A stretch of 64,000 nt of DNA from Talpa occidentalis (Eukaryota; Chordata; Mammalia; Eulipotyphla; Talpidae), in NCBI RefSeq assembly GCF_014898055.3, contig NW_023601104.1:75499106-75563105 (forward strand). The letters are read 5' to 3'. The position numbers and the translations under genes were made by a program. The notes below the pieces were generated by a model. The model made no database searches. It was not told the DNA's origin and saw only the letters and a program-made list of their open reading frames with translations. Shown piece by piece: positions 1-10,309 of this stretch; position 1 is the stretch's first letter; every line of letters begins with the position of its first letter.

Positions 1-135
1 TGCATTGGTGAAGGAAATTCTATGGGGACTATACTTGAGGGGGTGGGGGGAAGCAAATATTGTTTAAAAATGAACAATGATGTAAAAAATAAAAAAATTT
101 AAAATTTATAATAAAAAATAAATAAAAGGGTAAGA
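1..135 (+). mobile_element. L1 LINE, 3' end (left edge cut by the window)
   Basis: This is the last part of an L1 3' UTR: a G-rich run at 39-51, then a segment ending in an A-rich tail of AATAAA-like units at 85-130. The same 3' sequence recurs inverted at 5.1 kb and 14.3 kb and in sense at 8.0 kb, so these are copies of one L1 lineage. It lies in the sense direction of EXD2. The 5' part is outside the window. Confidence 0.75.
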
Positions 136-240
136 GACCCTGTTCCAATTTTTTTGAGCATATACGATATGTTAGATATTTCAGAAAATGTGATTTTTTA
201 ATCATGAATACAGATGCATAATTTAAAACAAACGTGTTTA

Positions 241-511
241 GGGCCTCCCTGGTGGCACAGAGGGTTCAGACGCAGCACTATGAAGCTATCTATAGCCACT
301 ACAGCATGAGTTCAATCCCCAGCCAGAGAGGAGACCCACATGGTGCGGCAGACCTCTCCTTCTGGCCCGCTGCTCTCTTCAGCAGTGTGTTTCAGTCAAT
401 CTGCCTGTTCTGTTCCTCACTGTCTCTGGTGAATCTTCTCACCACTCCCTCACCTCTGGTGTGTACCCCAGTTCTTGTGTGCATAAATAAATAAATCTTA
501 AAAAAAAAAAC
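241..511 (+). mobile_element. tRNA-derived SINE, type B
   Basis: The element starts with GGGCCTCCCTGG and ends in AAATAAATAAATCTTA plus poly(A). It belongs to the subfamily I call type B, which ends in '...CCCCAGTTCTTGTRTGCATAAATAAA'. The A-box region is eroded compared with the 6.1 kb copy. A weak duplication of the preceding AAACGTGTTTA follows the tail, suggesting an older insertion. Confidence 0.85.
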
Positions 512-721
512 AACCAAAGTGTTACAGAACTTTTAAGAAATAGTAAGTAGTTCCCTGCCTTACTTCCCATCTACTTCTAATTGTTCTTTCTTCTCAGAGG
601 AAACCAATTTCATTTCTTTCTGGTAATTATCATTATATTTTTATTACATGCATATATTATTCTCTTATTTTGCTTATTATCTTCTGACTTCTTTCTGTGG
701 AAAACATGATTTAATATTCTT

Positions 722-998
722 TTATGTATTTATTTATTTATTTATTTTTATACAAGCACTGGGTACAGTCAGAAGCGCGGGAGGGTGAGAGAATTCACCA
801 GAGCCAGAGCAGGGAGTAGAGCAGGCAGAAGGACCCAAGTACACTGCTGAGGGGAGCAGCGGGCGGCAGGAGAGGTCTGCGCGCCATGCGGGCCCCTCCT
901 CCGGTGGCTGGGGAGCAGCTGGGGATCGAACCGGCCCTGCAGAGGCTGCAGGCAGCTTCGCAACCCAGCGCTCAACCGCTCCGCCACCAGGGAGGCCC
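722..998 (-). mobile_element. tRNA-derived SINE, type A
   Basis: Inverted copy: a TTTATT-rich tail at the left and the GGGCCTCC head (as GGAGGCCC) ending at 998. Type A is the CpG-rich subfamily ending '...TGTACCCAGTGCTTGTATAAATAAA'. The flanks GATTTAATATTCTT (left) and GATTTAATGTTCTT (right) form a 14-bp target duplication with one mismatch. Confidence 0.88.
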
Positions 999-1979
999 GA
1001 TTTAATGTTCTTAAAGTTCTTCTACACTTGAAACAAATACTTATTTCCCTCTTATTCTTGCCAATATAGGTAAATTGTCATATTTATCAGATTAACATCT
1101 ACTATTAACGTTGATATTATTTATAGCTAAGCCATGTGATAAACTGCATTTTTTTTGGTCTTATACAAATTTTTGTTTTCGCAGGAGTGATACTCGTGTT
1201 TTCATTTCTTAGTTTTCTACATGTCAACTGTTTTCAAACCCATACTCTACTATTGGCCTCCTGTCAGCTCATTCTGACACATCAGGCAACCTGTTTGTTT
1301 GGTTTTCCTTTGGAGATGTCCCTTCCCTGTCATCCACCTCTTTCGGGACTGATTTCTCTCTAGCTCTGCTGCCCACCTTTCTTCCTGGATTTTTAATTAC
1401 CATCATCCTGGGAATTCCTTTCACATCTCCTCTATAGTAGATCCTCTGTTTTCTAATTCATTGTCTTTTTCCTTTCTTGTCTCATAATAACTTCATGAGA
1501 AAGGGACTTTAATATATGACACCCGGTTGTTTGAAAAGATGTTGGATTCCTTCTCTACTAACTGATAGTTTGGCTGATTGTAGCATTTTAGAAATCATTT
1601 GCCTTTAGAGCTTTAAAGGCAATGCTCATTGTCTTATAGCTTCCAATGTTGGTGTTCAATATGACTTGATTTTCTTTCTAGAATATCTTCTCTTTATTCT
1701 TAGTTTTTGAAAATTCATGTAGATATACATGGGCAATTGTGTGGGCAATTTTTTCGTTACAGTTTTAGAATTTACTCAACTTAATCTGGACGCTCACGTC
1801 TTTCAGGTCATGGAATTATTTTCACAATATTTCTTTGAAAACTTCTCTTGCTTTTGTTACTACAACTCATGTTATTAGCATGTTAGGATCCCTGAATTGA
1901 ACTTCTTACTATCTTAGAAAAATATTTTCTCCCTGATTTCTCATATCTGTAACCTATGGAGAAATTATCTTCCAATATT
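999..1979. other. AT-rich intron with probable ancient LINE remnant
   Basis: No exon is visible. The T-rich text on the + strand, with phrases such as the 'cattgtcttatagcttcc' stretch near 1630, resembles decayed LINE sequence in antisense. I cannot assign a family. The ORFs here are short and have no splice context. Confidence 0.4.
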
Positions 1980-1993
1980 TGTATTGAATTTTA

Positions 1994-2291
1994 TTTATTT
2001 ATTTTTTTAATAGAGGCATGTTATTTATTTATTTGTTTGTTTATACATGCACTGGGTACAGTCAGAAGCGCGGGAGGGTGAGAGAATTCACCAGAGCCAG
2101 AGCGGGGTGCAGAGCAGGCAGAAGGACCAAAGTACACTGCTGAGGGGAGCAGCGGGCGGCAGGAGAGGTCTGCGCACCATGTGGGACCCTCCTCCAGTGG
2201 CCAGGGAGCAGCCGGGGATCGAACCTGCGCCGCAGAGGCTGCGGGCAGCCTCGCAACCCAGCACTCAACTGCTGCGCTACTGGGAAGGCCC
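1994..2291 (-). mobile_element. tRNA-derived SINE, type A
   Basis: Full-length inverted copy ending at GGGAAGGCCC. It is bracketed by the duplication TGTATTGAATTTTA (1980-1993 and from 2292), which marks a target-primed insertion. The A/T stretch at its left is an expanded, mutated tail. Confidence 0.88.
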
Positions 2292-2324
2292 TGTATTGAA
2301 TTTTAAATAATTCCTATCATATTT

Positions 2325-2605
2325 TTTTATTTTATTTTTTTAAGATTTGTTTATTTGTGCATACAAGAGCTGGGGTACAGGCCAGAGATGCGGGGGCGGG
2401 GGGTGTGAGAGGATTCACCAGAGACAGAGTGGGGAGCAGAACAGGCAGACTGACTGAAATACACTGCTGAGGGAAGCAGCAGGCAAGACAGGAGAGGTCT
2501 GCTTCACCATGTGGGTTGCTCCCTGGCCAGACGGGGATCATGCTGCAGAGGCTGCAGATTGCCTCATAGTGCGGTGCTTAACCCCTTGTGCCACTACGGA
2601 GGCCC
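2325..2605 (-). mobile_element. tRNA-derived SINE, type B
   Basis: Inverted type B copy with AAGATTTGTTTATTTGTGCATAC at its tail side and GGAGGCCC at its head. The target duplication CCTATCATATTTTT is present at 2313-2326 and again from 2607. It landed within 40 bp of the preceding SINE. Confidence 0.87.
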
Positions 2606-2897
2606 CCTATCATATTTTTAAGTTATAAGACCTCCTTATGTTTTCTGAATATTCTCTTTAAATTAACTTTTCATTTTTGTGTAATGGATATATCTTCTAT
2701 TATCTTAGAGTGTTAAAGATTTCTGAAGTTTTCTTCTTCCTGCATTGCCTTTTCCCCTCTGAGTTCCTTATTTTAAATGTTTAATTTGTCCTTTTCTTTT
2801 GCATTAAAGATTTTCTCAAATGTGTATATTCTTTACTGTTCATATTAAAGGTATTGAATAAATATATCAACTGATGAATAAATAAAATATGGTATAG

Positions 2898-3176
2898 GGG
2901 CCTCCCCGGTGGCATAGCGGTTGAGCGCTGGGTTGAGAAGCTGCCCGCAGCCTCTGCAGTGCCAGTTCGATCCCCGGCTGCTCCCCAGCCACCGGAGGAG
3001 GGTCCCACATGGCGCGCAGACCTCCCCTGCCGCCCGCTGCTCCCCTCAGCAGTGTACTTCGGTCCTTCTGCCTGCTCTGCTCCCCACTATGGCTCTGGTG
3101 AATTCTCTCACCCTCCCGCGCTTCTGACTGTACCCAGTGCTTGTATAAATAAATAAATCTTTAAAAAAAAAAAAAA
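2898..3176 (+). mobile_element. tRNA-derived SINE, type A
   Basis: Sense copy with an intact-looking Pol III A box region (GGTTGAGCGCTGG) and B box (GTTCGATCCCC), then the CpG-rich body and an A14 tail. Together with the inverted copy ending at 2605 it forms a head-to-head inverted pair about 290 bp apart. Confidence 0.88.
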
Positions 3177-3689
3177 CAACAAGAAACAAAACGTAGGCCC
3201 CTCTTTTAAATAAAAATAAAAATAAAAATAATATATGCTATAACATGGAGTCTTGAAAATGTTATATTAAATAAAGAAGTCATTCACAAAAGATCACATA
3301 TTGTGTAATTCCATTTATATGAAATATTCAAAATAGACAAGTCTGTAGAGATAGACAAATTAGTAGTTGCCTAGGGCTGGGAAAACTAGGAGTTGACTGC
3401 TTACAGATGTAAAGTTTCATTTTGGGGGTGTTTAAAGTGTTCCAAAATTGGTAGTAATGGTGGTTGCAAAATGACGTAAATATGCTAAAAGTCCTGAATC
3501 CTGAAAAATCTGTAAAAGACATTTTGGAACAATATGAGATATTAGAATAGAATTGTGTATTACTGAATTTTGTCATGTTCTTGAATGTGTAATGGTGGTG
3601 TGATTATGTAGGAGGGTGTCCTTGTCCTTAGAATATATCCATGCAGGTATTTCTGGATGAATGGCATAATACTACAATTTAACTTTGAA
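3177..3689. other. Intron, AT-rich, no gene seen
   Basis: It holds an (AAATA)n microsatellite-like run near 3207-3230 and otherwise low-complexity intron. The antisense ORF at 3328-3576 has no recognisable domain and I regard it as chance. Confidence 0.4.
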
Positions 3690-3926
3690 ATATATTTTTA
3701 AATTAATTTTTTAAAATTTTAACTTTGAGATTACATTTTTATTCCTCTGTATAATCACATGTTCTACTCACCCTCTCCAAACCACCCAGGCCAGTACCCC
3801 ATCTCCCTCCTCCCCACCGTCACACTTGACTCCTCCTTCCCCTCATCCCCTCTGGTAACCAGTAAATTCTTTCATCAGTGCATGATTTGTTCCTGTTGTA
3901 TTGTCTGTGTATGTTTTTTGGCTATT

Positions 3927-3986
3927 TATATTCCACAGATGAGGGAAACCATCTGATATATATTCCACAGATGAGGGAAACCATCT
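3927..3986. repeat. Tandem duplication, 32-bp period
   Basis: A 28-base string starting TATATTCCACAGATGAGGG occurs identically at 3927-3954 and 3959-3986. It lies inside the old antisense L1, so it is a local duplication that occurred after the insertion. Confidence 0.9.
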
Positions 3987-4453
3987 TTCACTTTCTGACT
4001 TACTTCACTTAATGTAATCACCTCAAAGTCTATTACTTTTATTCCAAGGGACACTATTTCATCTTTTTATTAATAACTGTGTAGTATTGAAATGTGTTTA
4101 GCCAAATAAAATGATGTGTTTATTATAAAGAGAGAAAAGCAGATGTTGACAATTGTGAATGTGAGGTGTCATTACTATTCTTTTAACTTTTCTGTAGGTT
4201 AAAAACTGTCAAAATAGTTGGGGAGGAAAAGTTCATTGTTGCCCAATTTGAAACCAAATTTGTGATCCATATTATTGTCAGAATTTAGAATTTCCAAAGA
4301 TTCTTACTCTTTTTTTATCTGAAGTCATTGCTTTAATTTTAATTATAAACATAATACTTGAGATTTTAGAAAACATTGTTTAAATCTGACATTTTAAAAC
4401 AGAATCATACAGTATGTGGTCTTTGTGATTGACTTCTGCAGTTACCATGTTTT

Positions 4454-4714
4454 GTTTTTATTTTTCAAATATTTTTTAAAGATTTGTTTACTTATGCATA
4501 TAAGAACTGGGGTACAGAGGATTCACCAGAGACAGAGTGGGGAACAGAACAGACAGACTGACTGAAATACACTGCTGAGGGGAGCAGCGGGCGAGACAGG
4601 AGAGGTCTGCTCGCCATGTGGGTAGCTCCCGGGCTGGGGATGGAACTTGTGCATCAGTGGCTGCGGATAGCTTCATAGGTTGTGTCTCAACCCCTTGCAC
4701 CACCAGGGAGGCTC
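4454..4714 (-). mobile_element. tRNA-derived SINE, type B, internally shortened
   Basis: Inverted copy with the perfect duplication CTGCAGTTACCATGTTTT on both sides (4436-4453 and 4715-4732). The part between 'GGGGTACAG' and 'AGGATTCACC' is shorter than in the sister copies, so about 25 bp of the 3' body has been lost. Confidence 0.9.
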
Positions 4715-5100
4715 CTGCAGTTACCATGTTTTTGTGGTTCATCCATGTTGTGGCATTTATTAGTACTTAATTTCTTTTTTGATTGCTAAGTGATATTCCA
4801 TTACATTTCATCAGTTGGTGGAGTTATGAGTTGCTTCCATTTTTTGGCTGCTATGAATAATGTCACTATGAGTATCTGTGTGTCAGTTTTTACGTGGACA
4901 TATGTTTTCAGTTCTCTTGGATGTATACCTAGAAACTAAATTGCTGAATCATGTAACTTTATGTTTAACTGAGGGACTATTTTCAAAAGTAGCTGCAACA
5001 TTTTATATTCCAACTAGTATTGCATCAGGGTTCCAATTTTCCATATTCTTACCAATACTTATAATTACCAACACTTATTCTTACCAACACTTATAATTTA

Positions 5101-5870
5101 TATATATTTTACATCATTGTTCATTTTTGTACAATGTTTGCTTTCTCCTCAGGTATAGTCCCCGTAGGGTTCCTACCACCAATTCACCTGTACACCATCG
5201 CTGTAGTCCTTTGTGCTCTTCCCTCCCCTGCTTTAATCCCTCTCCCTCCCACTCCCTGACAGAACGTCTCTGATTTATAGTTGCCTGTTAATTTTTTTTA
5301 TTGTTACTATTTTTTCCCTGATCCCTTATTTTGGTTTCCTATATTCCTCCTATAAGTGAAAACATACAATATTTTTCTTTTTCCTTCTGACTTATTTCAC
5401 TGAGTATAATCCCTTCCAGCTCCATCCATGTTGCTGCAAATGGTATGAGTTTATCTTTTTTGATTGCTGAGTAGTATTCCATTGTGTAGTATACCACATC
5501 TTCTTGATCTAGTCATCTATTTTTGGGCATTTGAGTTGTTTCCAGACCTTACCTATTAAAAGTAGTGCTGCAATAAACATAGGGGTACAGATCTCCTTTT
5601 GAATTAGTGATTTTGCATCCTTTGGGTAGAGTCCTAGGAGTGAAATTACTGGGCCATATGGTAGCTCCATTTTTAGTAGTTTGAGGAATCTCCACAGAAC
5701 TTTCCATAGTGATTGGACCAGTTTGCATTCCCACCAGCAGTGTAGAGGAGTTCTTTTTTCTCCGCATCCTCTCCAACATTTGTTGTTGGTAGTTTTTTTA
5801 ATATATGTCATTCTCACTGGTGTAAGGTGATATTTCATTGTGCTTCTGATTTACATTTCCGTAGTGATGA
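5101..5870 (-). mobile_element. L1 LINE 3' end, 5'-truncated, antisense
   Basis: Antisense L1 with the 3' UTR (5110-5330) followed by the C-terminal ORF2 coding region (5509-5838 read on the - strand, including [17 protein letters not shown]). ORF2 is the reverse transcriptase/endonuclease protein; only its non-catalytic C-terminus is present. It sits inside an older L1 of the same orientation. The same 3' UTR text recurs at 1-135, 8.0 kb and 14.3 kb. Confidence 0.85.
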
Positions 5871-6116
5871 ATGATGCTAAATATATATTCATATAATACT
5901 GGCTATTTGTATATCTCCTTTGGAGAAATACCTGGTCAAATCATTTGATCATATTTTAATTTTGTGTTTGTCCCCATATTGTTGAGTTTTAAGATTTCCT
6001 TGTATATTCTGGATATATTTCCCTTATCAGATGTATAATTTATAAATATTTTCTTGCAGTGCTGCAGGCTATTATTTACTTAAAGCTGTTTGAAGCACAA
6101 AAGTTTTTAGTTGTGA

Positions 6117-6390
6117 GGGCCTCCCCGGTGGCGCAGTGGTTAAGCGCTGGGTTGCGAAGCTGCCTGAAGCCTCTGCAGGGCCGGTTCGATCCCCAGCTGC
6201 TCCCCGGCCACGGGAGGAGGGTCCCACATGGCGCGCAGACCTCTCCTGCCGCCCGCTGCTCCCCTCAGCAGTGTACTTCGGTCCTTCTGCCTGCTCTGCT
6301 CCCCGCTCTGGCTCTGGTGAATTCTCTCACCCTCCCGCTCTTCTGACTGTACCCAGTGCTTGTATAAATAAATAAATAAATCTTTAAAAA
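6117..6390 (+). mobile_element. tRNA-derived SINE, type A, best-preserved copy
   Basis: The copy starts GGGCCTCCCCGGTGGCGC, with an A-box-like TGGCGCAGTGGTTAAGC, a B box GGTTCGATCCC, a CpG-rich body and an (AAAT)n/TCTTT/A tail. It is flanked by a perfect 18-bp target duplication, AAAAGTTTTTAGTTGTGA (6099-6116 and 6391-6408). The perfect duplication and low decay mark it as one of the youngest insertions here. Confidence 0.95.
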
Positions 6391-6660
6391 AAAAGTTTTT
6401 AGTTGTGATAGATCCAGTTACCTATTTTTTCTTTTATTGCTCATGCTTTTGATATCACCTTTAAGAAATCATTGTCTAACCCAATTTATTCTTGTTTTCT
6501 TCTAAGACTCTTATGTTTTGGCTCTAAGATTTAGGCTTATGTCCACTTTTGAGTTGATTTTTGTGTGTGATATAAGGTTGGGCCCATTTTCATACTTTTG
6601 CATCTGAACATCCAGTTGTTTCAACATCAAATATATTGAAAGTGCCTTGGTTTCCTTATC

Positions 6661-7393
6661 ATTTGAAAACAGTTTGTTAAAAATCACTGTGTATTCTTCA
6701 CATTCAAGCCTTTTCTGTGGAAAACAGCTTGTTGATAGATGTGTGGATTGTTGGGTCTGCGTGGAAATTTTTACCCAAACTTATTTTATTCTAAAAACAT
6801 TAAAAAGCCTAACTAATAGTATTGTTTGGAAGGCTTGGTTAGCAAATATAAATTAAAAGAATTTTAAAGTCCTTATACCCATTGTCAGGAAAAGATATTT
6901 TTATAATTTTGACTACTTTTATTTATGACCAGCTTGCCTATGTTGGGTGGGAGTATTGCTTATCATTATTAAATTACAGAAATGGACGCTTACAACTTTT
7001 GATTTGAAGCCTGTGTTTGAAATCTATTTGTTTTTAATATCTCATTAATAGATTTGGTAGGTAACTTCTGATTGACAGTCATATAGGTATCTTAATGGAG
7101 CTTGGTTTCAGCGGTTCTACATGATTCCTATCCCCAAAGTGAATTTCATGTATCGGTTGCCAGATCTGTAGTTACTACCTATTCCAAACTTGAGAAAAAT
7201 CTCATCAACAGGTTTGGTAGTAGACAGAATAAAAGTCACTGATTTAAGGTGAGGATTTTCAAATATTTAGAGTTGTCATGTTTTTAGTGAAAACATAGAC
7301 AAGGGAGGCTGTGATTTCATGAGGATTCATTACACTATCCTATTTATCTTTGGATAGTTTGAAATTCTATAAAGTTTTTAATAAAAAGCCTTT
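6661..7393. other. Intron, AT-rich, no gene seen
   Basis: No splice-bounded ORF is recognisable. The sequence is probably old intron or decayed repeat that I cannot classify. Confidence 0.35.
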
Positions 7394-7405
7394 AAGAAGT
7401 ACATG

Positions 7406-8101
7406 ATAATGAGATACCATCTTACACCAGTGAGAATGGCACATATTAAAAAAACTAGCAACAACAAATTATTGGCAAGGTTGTGGAGAAAAAGGAACTC
7501 TCCTGCACTGTTGGTGGGAGTGCAAACTGGTCCAACCACTATGGAGAGCTGTGTGGAGATTTCTTGAACTACTAAACATAGAGCTTCCATATGATCCAGC
7601 AATTCCACTCCTAGGTATTTACCCAAAGGACACAGAAACATCAATTCCAAAGAGCACCTGCACCCCTATGTTTATAGCAGCACTATTTACAATAGCTAAG
7701 CTTTGGAAACAACCCATATGCCCAAAAATAGATGACTGGATCAAGAAGATGTGGTACATATACACCATGGAATATTACTCAGCATTCAAAAAAGATAAAC
7801 ACATGCAGTTTGCAGCAACATGGATGGTGCTGGAAGGGATCATGCTCAGCGAAATAAGCCAGAAAGAAAAAGAAAAATACCGGATGGTCTCACTCATAGT
7901 AGGAATCTAGAAAACTTAAATAAGGGACCAGGACAAAGAATAACTATAAGAAAGAAAATATCAAAATCAACAAACAACTATGAACCAGAGACACTCTATG
8001 GGGGGTGGGGGGTGGGGAAAGGAGGGCTTGGGGTAAAAATAAGGGGGTTGTAATTGTATGGGGAATATAAAAATAAAATTTAAATAAAAATAAATAAAAA
8101 A
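7406..8101 (+). mobile_element. L1 LINE, 5'-truncated, with target duplication
   Basis: It holds the C-terminal end of L1 ORF2 (open at 7551-7910, including PMFIAALFTIAKLWKQ and YYSAFKKDKHMQ), then the 3' UTR with a polypurine G-rich tract (7999-8035) and an A-rich tail. The perfect duplication AAGAAGTACATG (7394-7405 and 8102-8113) defines both ends. It lies in the sense direction of EXD2 and is too short to be active. Confidence 0.92.
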
Positions 8102-8156
8102 AAGAAGTACATGGTGCCTAGGTGATTGTACCTTTTGAATTAGAATCTGAAAGTTG

Positions 8157-8429
8157 GGGGCTCCCTGGTGGCACTGGTTAAAGATACAGTGCTATCAAGC
8201 TATCGCCAGTCACCATAGTTTGAGTCCCATCCCCCCACCAGCAAGCTAACCCACATGGCGCAGCAGACCTCTCCTGTCTCACCCACTGCTCCCCTCAGCA
8301 GTGTATTTCAGTAGATCTGCCTGTTCTCCCCACTCTGTCTCTGGTGAATCCTCTCCCCACCCCCCACACCTCTGGCCTACACCCCAGTTCTTGTATGTAT
8401 AATTTTTTGAAAAAAGAAATTTTTTTAAA
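8157..8429 (+). mobile_element. tRNA-derived SINE, type B, just upstream of an EXD2 exon
   Basis: A diverged sense copy (GGGCTCCCTGGTGGCAC head, A box degraded). The duplication AATCTGAAAGTTG / AATCTGAAAAGTTG flanks it (one-base length difference). Its right end is 94 bp before the EXD2 exon at 8524. Confidence 0.85.
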
Positions 8430-8523
8430 AATCTGAAAAGTTGTCTGTCTTTGTAATTGACTTTGAAGTCTATCTCTCTGGTTTGCCTTCCAGTTTCCAC
8501 TGATCTATGACTTTTCTCTTCAG

Positions 8524-8855
8524 GTAATTTATGCTGCCAGGGATGCCCAGATTTCAGTGGCTCTCTTTCTCCATCTTCTTGGATACCCTTTCTCTAGGAA
8601 TTCAACTCTAGAAGAAAACAGTAACCACGTTGGCTGGAGGAAAGTGTTGGAGAAATGCCAGGATGTAGTTGACGTTCCATTCCGAAGCAAAAGAATTAGC
8701 AGATTGGGAGAAGAGGATAAAGGGGAAGCAACAGAATCTCAGCAAAAGTTAAGAAATAAGAAGTCTAAGAATGATGGAATGATGTCAGGCAGCCACCAAG
8801 GGAGAGACCCCAGAAAACATAAAAGAAAGCCACTGGGAGTGGGCTATTCTGCCAG
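8524..8855 (+). CDS. EXD2: EXD2 coding exon: end of exonuclease domain (motif III) plus linker
   Basis: EXD2 is a DEDDy-family 3'-5' exonuclease reported in DNA double-strand-break resection and in mitochondrial function. The acceptor is a pyrimidine tract ending CTCTTCAG and the donor is CCAG|GTAACT. Frame 0 encodes 110 codons plus 2 bases. It opens with VIYAARDAQISVALFLHLLG: the Y and D of YAARD (8530-8544) match the motif III tyrosine and aspartate of DEDDy nucleases, so this exon closes the catalytic fold. Motifs I and II lie on exons left of the window. The rest is a Lys/Ser/Glu-rich, probably disordered linker with a basic patch (RDPRKHKRKP). The exon is identified by strong resemblance to mammalian EXD2 as I know it. 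The first part of the protein, about 240 residues, is outside the window. Confidence 0.96.
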
Positions 8856-9835
8856 GTAACTGAATTGTTCCTTGTCTACTAAAGAGTCAGTGACTCAGCC
8901 GCCAGCAAAAGGCATGATGCCTCACCTTACTTCTGGGGAGGCTTGTGTGGGAAGCAAGGAAAGCCTCTCCAGGGGTTAATTTTATTTTTTCTTTCCTTCA
9001 AGACCATTTGGAGTTCTCTTTGGCTTTATTTGTGTAGTTTTCTCCTTTTCCCCTTCTTTTATCCTTTTTTTTTTTTTTATTTGACAGTTGGGGTGGAAAT
9101 GAGAGCTTAATCTAACTGACCCTGATGTGAATTCAGACCTATAACTTCTCCAGTTATAAATGAGAATATAACTACTACTACCTTGCTAGCTGTGAAAATG
9201 AATAACATGAAGTGCCTCATACTTTTTAGGAGAAATGCATCTGATTTGACTACTTAAAATGTCATCCAGCTCTAAGCCAGTGTTATTTTCTGGCCAATGA
9301 AAATTTTCCCGTACAATTTATTCCTCTATTAGAAAAAGATAACTAATAAATATTTTGGAATGAAAGTTTGGTCCCCATAGCAACGTGCCTTTAGAATTCG
9401 ATAATCATATTGAAGCAAATATTGCATATAAACCAGAAATAAATCCACATGGCCATCATTACTTTAGCTTAAAGTTCTTTAATTTACTTTATTTAATCCA
9501 GTGATTACTCTGTAGAGCATTTTCTTGGTGCTGTTCCTATTTGCTTTCATAACAGAGCTGTAGAAACACTACCCAACTCACCCCCTAATGTGTCAATTCA
9601 TAAGTATAAAAACTGGAAGTATAAACAATTCAGGTTTGGTTGTTTCCAAGCCCACTGCAGATGGAGGAATAAACATAGTTTCTTGTCTGTTTTTTGTTTG
9701 TTTGTGTCATAAATGTAGTGTTTGACGTCCTGTTGAAATATATTGGGTCATTCAAAAGAGAACATGGAAAGGCAACTACTGCCTTGCAACAGTTAAGCCT
9801 CTAGTTTTAGATTTCGCTCTCTCTCTTCCCTGCAG
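8856..9835 (+). other. EXD2: EXD2 intron
   Basis: Mostly unique AT-rich sequence with a T14 run near 9065-9080. I see no SINE and no other exon. Confidence 0.7.
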
Positions 9836-9942
9836 AAAATCACCCCTCTATGACAACTGCTTTCTCCATGCTCCTGATGGACAGCCCCTCTGCACTTGTG
9901 ATCGAAGAAAAGCTCAGTGGTATCTGGACAAAGGCATTGGAG
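9836..9942 (+). CDS. EXD2: EXD2 coding exon
   Basis: The acceptor is CTTCCCTGCAG|AAAA and the donor is GGAG|GTTTGA. The first base completes the codon begun in the previous exon, 35 codons follow, and one base is left over. It encodes KSPLYDNCFLHAPDGQPLCT followed by CDRRKAQWYLDKGIG. The C-T-C-D segment is the first of several Cys-rich points in the C-terminal half. The phase agrees with both neighbours. Confidence 0.96.
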
Positions 9943-10173
9943 GTTTGAGATTCAACTGTCATGTTTGAGCTATAAAGAGGTGCTTGTGGATGCTGGCAGG
10001 TGTGGGACATAAGGGGGAGGGAGGGAAAGGTAGGAGGCAGACAGAACTTGAGACAAGTGGGGCTGATATTCACAGTCGAAATAGTCATCTCTGCTAAGTC
10101 AGAGCAGAGCAATTAAGGTGGTACTTCTTCCTTGGGAAGAGGTGGATAAGCACTAACACTTCTTTTCTCTAAG
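9943..10173 (+). other. EXD2: EXD2 intron, short
   Basis: 231-bp intron ending TTTTCTCTAAG. It contains a purine-rich stretch (GGGGGAGGGAGGGAAAGG, about 10012-10029), a possible G-quadruplex in the transcript. Confidence 0.75.
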
Positions 10174-10309
10174 AGCTGGTGAGTGAAGAGCCCTTTGTGG
10201 TCAAGCTACATTTTGAACCTGCCGGAAGACCTGAATCTCCAGGAGACTATTATTTGATGGTAAAAGAGAACCTGTGTGTAGTGTGTGGCAAGAAAGACTC
10301 CTACATTCG
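10174..10309 (+). CDS. EXD2: EXD2 coding exon with first Cys pair of an HNH-like cluster
   Basis: The acceptor AG is at 10172-10173 and the consensus donor GTGAGT at 10310. Two bases complete a Glu codon, then 44 codons and two bases follow. It encodes ELVSEEPFVVKLHFEPAGRP and ends ENLCVVCGKKDSYI(R). The CVVC pair at the end is the first half of a Cys/His arrangement completed in the next exon. The intron phase places the boundary between the two halves. Confidence 0.96.

Larger units (their letters stand above)
3690..6660 (-). mobile_element. Old L1 (L1M-type) 3' part, broken by three younger insertions
   Basis: Antisense L1 3' sequence is recognisable at about 3690-4453, 4715-5100, 5881-6116 and 6409-6660. 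Examples are the motifs around 'ttcatccatgttgtggc', 'gatattccatta' and 'cctagaaactaaattgctg', which are the reverse complement of the L1 ORF2 3' end and 3' UTR. It is interrupted by a SINE (4454-4714), a younger L1 (5101-5870) and another SINE (6117-6390). Outer boundaries are approximate. Confidence 0.65.

Noticed and set aside
6136..6375. Recurrent ~65-95-residue ORFs with 'VRSPAAP...TWRADLSCRPLLPSAVYFG' found at many sites
   Set aside because: They are translations of the SINE body. The same frame appears in every well-kept copy in both orientations, with no start context or codon bias; not genes.
7551..7910. 119-residue ORF resembling a reverse transcriptase-associated protein
   Set aside because: It is the C-terminal end of L1 ORF2 in a 5'-truncated copy without the endonuclease or polymerase domains. 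Annotated as a mobile element.
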